Positions 6,546 through 10,761 of a stretch of 10,761 nucleotides of DNA are shown here, piece by piece. Origin of the DNA: an uncultured Clostridium sp. (GTDB lineage Bacteria; Bacillota; Clostridia; TANB77; CAG-508); contig CAMSQT010000023.1 of the NCBI GenBank assembly GCA_947062645.1, forward strand, positions 1 through 10,761, read 5' to 3'. The notes beneath the pieces were generated by a model that was not told the origin of the DNA, ran no database searches, and worked only from the letters and a program-made list of their open reading frames with translations. A program made the position numbers and the translations under genes. Numbering within the stretch: position 1 is the stretch's first letter; every line of letters begins with the position of its first letter.

Positions 6546-7406
6546 ATGTGGTTATATCTAAGCTTATCTTCGGCAATACTTAGTGGTTTTTCAACTATTG
6601 TAATGAAAAAATGTTCTAAAAATAATTTATCAATAAGACTATCTTTATTAGGATTATTAATTGGAAATATTGCTTATGTACTAATAGGTGCTTTTACAAC
6701 AGATGTAGTGCAAAATTTTAATATTGAAAATTTAATAAAAATAGCACCTCTTTCAATAATTCAATCAATCGGATATATATGTGCAATTTTGTCAATTAAA
6801 TATGCAAATATATCAACAGTTTCACCAATAAGAAAAGGAAATACTGTAATAACTTTGCTTTTAGGTGTGTTATTATTAAAAGAAAATTTCACTGTTATTC
6901 ACTTAATTGCTTCGACAGTCTTAATAATACTAACAATATTGTTAGCAAAATCTAAAAATGGAAAAAGCAATATATCAGAAAATAAAGGCATTTTGTACGC
7001 GTATGGTTTTGTATTGTTTAATGGAATTGCAGGATTTTTAAATAAAGTATATATAAATATATTTGGCAATCCATTAGTTGTTGTATTTTATTATGGATTA
7101 GTAATTATAATTGGTGTAATATTATATTGTTTATTTACTCGAAAGTGGAACTATATAGATATAAAATCAGTTAATTATAAAGGCTTATTCTTACTTCATT
7201 CTGCAATGGATTTAGGAGCAAATCTATGTAATAGATTTAGCTTAATAAATGGACAAGTATCAACTGTGTCTGTTATTACATCAAGTTCAATAGTAATAAC
7301 TATACTTGCATCAAGATTTATATTAAAGGAAAAGATAACTTGGAAAAAATATTTAATGATATTAGGAATATTTATATGCGTTCTAATTCTTTCTTTAATA
7401 AAATAA
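6546..7406 (+). CDS. EamA/DMT-superfamily membrane transporter
   Basis: This is an integral membrane protein of 286 residues with about ten hydrophobic segments, the EamA-family layout of two five-helix repeats. The first starts LYLSLSSAILSGFSTIVMKK. The first half ends in the family-typical VSPIRKGNTVITLLLGVLLLKE; the second ends STVSVITSSSIVITILASRFILKEK, the same pattern repeated. A basic linker (AKSKNGKSN) separates the halves. ATG 6546 follows AAGGAG (6534-6539) with six bases. The frame is intact and contains no zero-frame CGG. Family members export or import amino acids, metabolites or drugs; the substrate cannot be read here. It is the only non-recombination, non-TA protein carried by the element, faces away from the recombinase, and has its own promoter and terminator. 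Confidence 0.88.
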   Translation: MWLYLSLSSAILSGFSTIVMKKCSKNNLSIRLSLLGLLIGNIAYVLIGAFTTDVVQNFNIENLIKIAPLSIIQSIGYICAILSIKYANISTVSPIRKGNTVITLLLGVLLLKENFTVIHLIASTVLIILTILLAKSKNGKSNISENKGILYAYGFVLFNGIAGFLNKVYINIFGNPLVVVFYYGLVIIIGVILYCLFTRKWNYIDIKSVNYKGLFLLHSAMDLGANLCNRFSLINGQVSTVSVITSSSIVITILASRFILKEKITWKKYLMILGIFICVLILSLIK

Positions 7407-7436
7407 TTGTTCTATAATACATAGATTAATTAGTGC

Positions 7437-7470
7437 AAAAATAGATACCTCTTGAAAGTATCTATTTTTT
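7437..7470 (+). terminator. Terminator after the transporter
   Basis: AAAAATAGATAC (7437-7448) pairs perfectly with GTATCTATTTTT (7459-7470 region) across a nine-base loop, and the stem ends in a T run. It lies 31 bases after the transporter stop and just inside the right end of the element. The A-rich 5' arm may let it work in both directions. Confidence 0.85.
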
Positions 7471-7495
7471 GTGTAATATTTAACTTATGGGATAC

Positions 7496-7523
7496 TTTAG
7501 TCATAACCATGTAGCTATGTATC
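7496..7523 (+). repeat. Right attachment site (attR)
   Basis: TTTAGTCATAA (7496-7506), nine bases, then the core TATGTATC (7516-7523), which runs into the sigK tail. The arm is the exact inverse of TTATGACTAAA at the left end (3466-3476), also nine bases from its core. This gives the excised circle a symmetric attP of about 48 bp centred on the core, with GT as the central dinucleotide. Confidence 0.85.
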
Positions 7524-7575
7524 TAGAATCGAAACCAAGGCGATTGAAAAATTAGCACAGGAAATAAAAGAGTAA
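7516..7575 (+). CDS. sigK: Sigma-K, C-terminal fragment
   Basis: From TCT 7522 the frame reads SRIETKAIEKLAQEIKE and stops at TAA 7573-7575. This is the end of sigma region 4 (B. subtilis: SRIEKRALMKMF), in phase with GTA 3452-3454 across the shared repeat, where TAT-GTA occurs in both copies. After excision SigK is 235 residues, against 241 for the B. subtilis precursor. The fragment has no start or ribosome binding site and is only meaningful joined to the N-terminal part. Confidence 0.92.
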   Translation, partial: YVSRIETKAIEKLAQEIKE

Positions 7576-7590
7576 CAAAATTATAACAAA

Positions 7591-7634
7591 GCAGAATTAA
7601 GTTCGTACAATAAGTTGACTTAATTCTGTTTCAT
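7591..7634 (+). terminator. Terminator after sigK
   Basis: CAGAATTAAGT (7592-7602) pairs perfectly with ACTTAATTCTG (7618-7628) over a 15-base loop, followed by TTTCATT. It stands 16 bases after the sigK stop, where a terminator for the rejoined gene is expected. The T tract is short. Confidence 0.65.
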
Positions 7635-7713
7635 TGATAAAATACAAGTGTAAAAATAAGTATACTATTAATTGAAATAGCAAATAATACTACAAAAGAA
7701 AGCAGGAATTATT

Positions 7714-9252
7714 ATGAAAAATATAGTAAATTTAAGAAAACAAGAAAAAGCAATAACCTTAATTGCCTTAGTAATAACCATAATTATCTTATTAATCTTA
7801 GCAGGAGTAACCATTGCAATGCTAACAGGAGAAAACGGAATCTTGCGGAAAAGTAGAAGAATCAAAAATAGTAACCGAAGAAAAACAAGCAGAAGAAAGA
7901 TTAAAGTTAGTACTATTAGAACTACAAGCTGATAAACAAACCGATGCAACCTATAATGAAGATACTTATATTACTAGTAAAATTGCTAATCAAGAAGGAA
8001 TGATTTTTTTAACAAATGATATTGTATCCGTCGATGGTTGGAAATTTGCAATCGATAGAAGTGTTCCTAAAATAGGACAAAGCTTGGGAAAAGAGGACTT
8101 GAATACCGACATTCAAATAGAAGCAACTAGCAAAATAAGTGATGATTATACCAAATCGACTATCACTTTAGAAATATTCTATAAAGAAATAGCAAGTGTC
8201 ACTATAAATGGAGAAAACTTAGAAATACCAGAAAAAACAGATGAAAAATATGCTTTAAAAAAAGAAGTAACAGATAATGGAGAGTATGAAGTTATCGTAA
8301 AAGATAAAGAAGGAAAATACAATCGAAAAATTGTTAAAATTAGTGACATTACGGAGGATTTAGACATTTGGAACAAGGCAGATATGGAAAGCTTTCGCGA
8401 CAAAGTAAATAGTGGAAGAACTTTTAAAGGAAAACCGTACGTTTAATGGATAATATTGATTTACAAGGTTCAGAAACGAATCAATGGATAGCAATTAAAA
8501 ATTTTCAAGGTACATTTGAAGGGAATTATCACACAATTGACCATTTATATATAAAAAGTGATGAACAAAGAAATCAAGGGCTATTTTCAAGGATACCAGC
8601 TACGACAACCATTCAGAATTTAATTATGAAAAATGTATATGTTTATAATAATTGGAATAATTGTAGTACGGCAGGAGATGGACCTATAACAGGTGGAATA
8701 GTAGGAGATGCTTCAGGAGAAATATATAATTGTGGGGTAGAAAGCGGAGAAATCATATCAGTAAAGGCAAAATATAAGAGTGGTTTGCTAGAATATGCTA
8801 AAGCAAGTGGGATTTCAGGATTTTCAACTGGAATAATAGATTGTTGTTATAATAAAGCAACTATAAAAGCAGAAGTAGAATATAAAGAAAATGATGCAGC
8901 ACAAGCTGGAGGGATTACATGCTCCTATAATGGTATAGTTTCAAACTGCTACAATAGAGGAGAAGTAATAACAAATGGACCTTGGGTATATATTGGTGGC
9001 ATTAGTCCTTATATACAAGAAAAGGGGAAAGTGGAAAATTGTTATAGTATTGGAAAAATAACACATAATGCGACTATAAGAACTATGGCAGGAGAAATAA
9101 CAGGACAAATAAATTCGGGAGGGATTCAAAATAATAATTATACAGGTCTTACAACAGCCCAAAAACTAGGAATTGAAAAATGGCAAGAAGATCCAAAAGA
9201 CCCAAATGGTTATCCAATTTTAAAATGGCAAATCAATCAAAAAACACCATAA
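7714..9252 (+). CDS. Prepilin-like surface protein with GLUG-type repeats, two frame breaks
   Basis: This looks like an exported protein of 512 residues after repair. The N-terminus (RKQEKAITLIALVITIIILL, then LAGVTIAMLTGENGIL) has a basic leader and a long hydrophobic helix like type IV prepilins and pseudopilins; the expected Glu at position +5 of the mature helix is not present. A middle Ig-like region (about 150-230) has VTINGENLEIPEKTD and NGEYEVIVKDKEGKYNRKI. The C-terminal half has beta-helix repeats of the GLUG kind: GTFEGNYHTIDHLYIKS, GLFSRI, IQNLIMKNV, GGIVGDASGEIYNCGV, GGITCSYNGIVSNCYNRGEV. Break one is zero-frame CGG 7846; skipping C gives ILGKVEESK. Break two (8431-8434) needs -1, in an A run before CCG. 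ATG 7714 follows AGGA. A cell-surface or adhesion role is inference. Confidence 0.8.
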
Positions 9253-9258
9253 AAATGC

Positions 9259-9287
9259 TTGAAAAATTTTCCAACCTATGTTATGAT
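9259..9287 (+). promoter_or_regulatory. SigA promoter for csaA-trhA
   Basis: TTGAAA (9259-9264), 17 bases and TATGAT (9282-9287) match the vegetative consensus at 5 of 6 each. It begins six bases after the stop of the preceding gene and lies 33 bases before the csaA ATG. Confidence 0.7.
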
Positions 9288-9320
9288 AGAAAGAAAACAA
9301 AGGAAGGAAACAAATAAAAA

Positions 9321-9650
9321 ATGGCAACCATAGAAGATTTTGAAAAAATAGAAATAAGAGTAGGAACCATAATAGAAGCTACCATCAATAAAAAAGCCAA
9401 AAAACCAGCCTACAAACTGAAAATAGACTTTGGAGAAGAATTAGGCATCAAAACATCATCAGCACAAATTACAAAATGTTATGAAACAGAAGACTTAATC
9501 GGAAAACAAATTGTAGCAGTTGTAAACTTTCCACCAAGACAAATAGCGGATGTAAAAAGCGAAGTATTAGTATTAGGAAGCGATTCTAAACAAGGGATTG
9601 TATTACTAAGACCTACTTTGCAAGTAGAAAATGGGGACAAAATTTGTTAA
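9321..9650 (+). CDS. csaA: CsaA-like tRNA-binding-domain protein
   Basis: This is a 109-residue stand-alone tRNA-binding OB-fold domain, the size and layout of CsaA, related to the C-terminal domain of methionyl-tRNA synthetase. Key segments are FEKIEIRVGTIIEA, the KPAYKLKIDFGEELGIKTSSAQIT stretch, IGKQIVAVVNFPPRQIADVKSEVLVLG and the closing VLLRPTLQVENGDKIC. In Bacillus CsaA is described as an export-related chaperone, and the fold binds tRNA; the cellular role remains unsettled in the family. AGGAAGG precedes the ATG by about ten bases. The frame is intact and has no zero-frame CGG. It is followed 15 bases later by the TrhA-type membrane gene, so the two are probably cotranscribed. Confidence 0.9.
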   Translation: MATIEDFEKIEIRVGTIIEATINKKAKKPAYKLKIDFGEELGIKTSSAQITKCYETEDLIGKQIVAVVNFPPRQIADVKSEVLVLGSDSKQGIVLLRPTLQVENGDKIC

Positions 9651-9665
9651 AAGGTAGGAAATAAA

Positions 9666-10340
9666 ATGAAAAGAACGAAATTAAAAGATAGAATATTGCC
9701 AAAATACACCAAAGGAGAAGAAATCTTTAATATGACATCCCATATTATAGGAGCCGTTTTAGGAATTGTTGCAACTGTTTTATGTGTAGTATTTGCAGCC
9801 ATTCACAAAAACGTGTATGGGGTAATTAGTGGTTCAATTTATGGTGTAACCATGATATTGTTATATACGATGTCTAGTATTTATCATGGTTTAAATCCTA
9901 AATTCACCTCTAAAAAAGTATTTCAAATATTAGATCATTGTTCTATTTTTTTATTAATAGCAGGATCATATACACCATTTGCCTTATGTGCAATTAGAAG
10001 TGTAGATAGTTTTATGGGATGGCTTATATTTGGCGTAATTTGGTCTTTAGCAATTTTAGGAATTGTCTTAAATTCCATAGACATCAAAAAATTTAAGAAA
10101 TTTTCCATGATATGCTATCTATTAATGGGTTGGTGTATTATTATAAAGGCAGGCATGCTACCAGAATTGCTAACTTTAAATGGCTTTATTTTATTAGTAG
10201 CAGGAGGAATTGCTTACACAATAGGGGCTGTTATTTATGGCGTAGGAAAGAAACATAAATATTTCCATTCCATCTTTCACTTGTTTATTTTGTTAGGTAG
10301 CTTTTTACAATTTATGTGCATTTTATTATATGTCATGTAA
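9666..10340 (+). CDS. trhA: Hemolysin III / TrhA family membrane protein
   Basis: This is a seven-helix membrane protein of 224 residues, the YqfA/HlyIII (TrhA) group of the PAQR/CREST superfamily. Conserved family residues are visible: EEIFNMTSHIIGAVLG at the first helix, SSIYHGL, ILDHCSIFLLIAGSYTPF, and HSIFHLFILLGSFLQF near the end. The Ser, Asp and three His of the proposed metal site are all present. Helices fill the length at usual spacing. ATG 9666 follows TAGGAAATAAA, 15 bases after the csaA stop. TrhA is linked to membrane-energetics homeostasis in E. coli; the hemolysin name comes from a Bacillus cereus homologue and should not be read as a virulence call. The frame is intact, with no zero-frame CGG. 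Confidence 0.92.
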   Translation: MKRTKLKDRILPKYTKGEEIFNMTSHIIGAVLGIVATVLCVVFAAIHKNVYGVISGSIYGVTMILLYTMSSIYHGLNPKFTSKKVFQILDHCSIFLLIAGSYTPFALCAIRSVDSFMGWLIFGVIWSLAILGIVLNSIDIKKFKKFSMICYLLMGWCIIIKAGMLPELLTLNGFILLVAGGIAYTIGAVIYGVGKKHKYFHSIFHLFILLGSFLQFMCILLYVM

Positions 10341-10386
10341 AATCAAAGATTGGAAAAAATTAGAAGGAATTTCATATGATTTTTAC

Positions 10387-10415
10387 TTGCAAACAAAAAC
10401 TAAATATGATAAAAT
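10387..10415 (+). promoter_or_regulatory. Promoter of the 6S RNA
   Basis: TTGCAA (10387-10392), 17 bases and TAAAAT (10410-10415) give SigA boxes at 4 of 6 and 5 of 6, with predicted start near 10422. It lies directly upstream of the structured RNA, with no ORF between. Confidence 0.6.
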
Positions 10416-10439
10416 AAAAATAATTAAATAAGAAAAATA

Positions 10440-10640
10440 AATTTTCCCTGCATAGTGCGTATAGGCAGAATTTTTAGAACCAACACAGATAAAGAGGGGC
10501 TGAACTCTCAAATATGGCGTGCAAGCTCACCAAAAATTAGAAGTGAGAAGCCCAGAAGTATTTAGGTAGGCACCCACCTGTTTTTGGGAACAGGTCCTTA
10601 AAAATTCATGGCAGCTGACGGCTAAGGCGGGGCTTTTTTT
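10440..10640 (+). ncRNA. ssrS: 6S RNA
   Basis: This is the regulatory RNA that binds SigA-RNA polymerase by mimicking an open promoter. Evidence is structural and by resemblance. The 5' CCCTGC (10446-10451) pairs with the 3' GCGGGG (about 10627-10632) as the closing helix. The 5' segment ATAGTGCGTATAGGCAG resembles the 6S 5' segment of E. coli (GATGTTCGC...GGCCAG). Central text TGGCGTGCAAGCTCACC and GTGAGAAGCCC matches the GGTGAGCATGC...GAGAAGCC part of E. coli 6S. The arm ACCTGTT/AACAGGT forms a clear hairpin, followed by GGCAGCTGACGGC. It ends in TTTTTTT (10634-10640). The length of about 190 nt is right. No coding frame spans it. Confidence 0.8.
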
Positions 10641-10690
10641 GTTTAAGAATTTTGGACAAACTTTGTTTGTGAAAGAAATAGTAATATATA

Positions 10691-10725
10691 GGGCAGGTGA
10701 TTAAGTTGAAACTTACTTGCCTTTT
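10691..10725 (+). promoter_or_regulatory. Hairpin overlapping the next promoter
   Basis: GGCAGGT (10692-10698) pairs with ACTTGCC with one wobble, and inner AAGT/ACTT pairs around TGAA, followed by TTTT. It could be a terminator for read-through beyond the 6S RNA, or a regulator site, because its 3' half contains the -35 region of the promoter at 10706-10735. Confidence 0.5.
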
Positions 10726-10735
10726 ATGATATAAT
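10706..10735 (+). promoter_or_regulatory. Strong outward promoter at window end
   Basis: TTGAAA (10706-10711), 18 bases and a perfect TATAAT (10730-10735) with an extended TGA just before it. Predicted start is near 10742. The gene it drives lies outside the window; no start codon or ribosome binding site is visible in the last 20 bases. Confidence 0.72.
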
Positions 10736-10761
10736 CCAAACACAAGATAGTAATTTGTAAA

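Larger units (their letters stand above)
3449..7523. mobile_element. Skin-like integrative element splitting sigK
   Basis: The element lies between two copies of TATGTATC (3449-3456 and 7516-7523), a period of 4,067 bp. Left of it, sigK ends in ISRSYV. Right of it, sigK resumes as SRIETKAIEKLAQEIKE and stops. Joining at the repeat gives ISRSYVSRIETKA, the expected sigma region 4 (B. subtilis has SRSYVSRIEKRA). Inside are a toxin-antitoxin pair and a large serine recombinase (leftward), a small ORF and a structured RNA candidate (leftward), and a DMT transporter (rightward). The joined ends form a dyad-symmetric attP. Known skin elements in Bacillus and Clostridioides difficile also interrupt sigK and are excised in the mother cell by a serine recombinase. 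That this one is excised during sporulation is inference. Confidence 0.9.

Noticed and set aside
1..10761. CRISPR array, tRNA or rRNA genes
   Set aside because: No regularly spaced repeats, cloverleaf with CCA-type acceptor, or rRNA signature was seen on either strand.

Overview
The window is AT-rich DNA with strong GGAGG-type ribosome binding sites, a fatty-acid synthesis operon, the sporulation sigma factor gene sigK and a 6S RNA. This suggests a spore-forming Firmicute of the Clostridia type. The prepilin-like N-terminus at 7714 is a form I associate with uncultured gut clostridia (inference, low confidence). Bases 1-48 are not biological: they are an Illumina P5/TruSeq adapter with an i5 index, so the contig starts at base 49.

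Layout. 49-2722: end of accC, then accD, accA and fabI, a lipid operon that makes malonyl-CoA and performs the enoyl-ACP reduction. 2733-3475: a SigE-like promoter and the first 93% of sigK, with a hydrophobic pro-sequence. 3449-7523: a 4,067-bp skin-like element that splits sigK, bounded by the direct repeat TATGTATC. It carries a ParE/YefM-type toxin-antitoxin pair, a large serine recombinase, a 40-codon small ORF, a probable leftward structured RNA, and a rightward EamA/DMT transporter with its own promoter and terminator. 7516-7575: the last 17 codons of sigK. Excision at the repeats rebuilds a 235-residue SigK. 7714-9252: a prepilin-like surface protein with GLUG-type beta-helix repeats. 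9259-10340: a csaA-trhA pair with a good promoter. 10387-10640: promoter and 6S RNA. 10706-10735: a strong promoter reading out of the window.

The most unusual property spans several genes. Seven genes (accD, accA, fabI, sigK, the parE-like toxin, the recombinase and the prepilin-like gene) are broken by single-base +1 shifts. All 13 shifts are the same: a zero-frame CGG codon followed by N, where skipping the C gives a glycine GGN and restores the protein. I found no zero-frame CGG acting as arginine anywhere in the window. CGG triplets that straddle codons cause no shift. The genes without a zero-frame CGG (yefM-like antitoxin, DMT transporter, csaA, trhA) are intact. Either the assembly has a very specific artefact (an extra C before GG), or the organism reads CGGN as glycine or slips +1 at CGG. 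This needs raw reads and tRNA genes to resolve. In the gene entries 'corrected' means the C of each such CGG is skipped.
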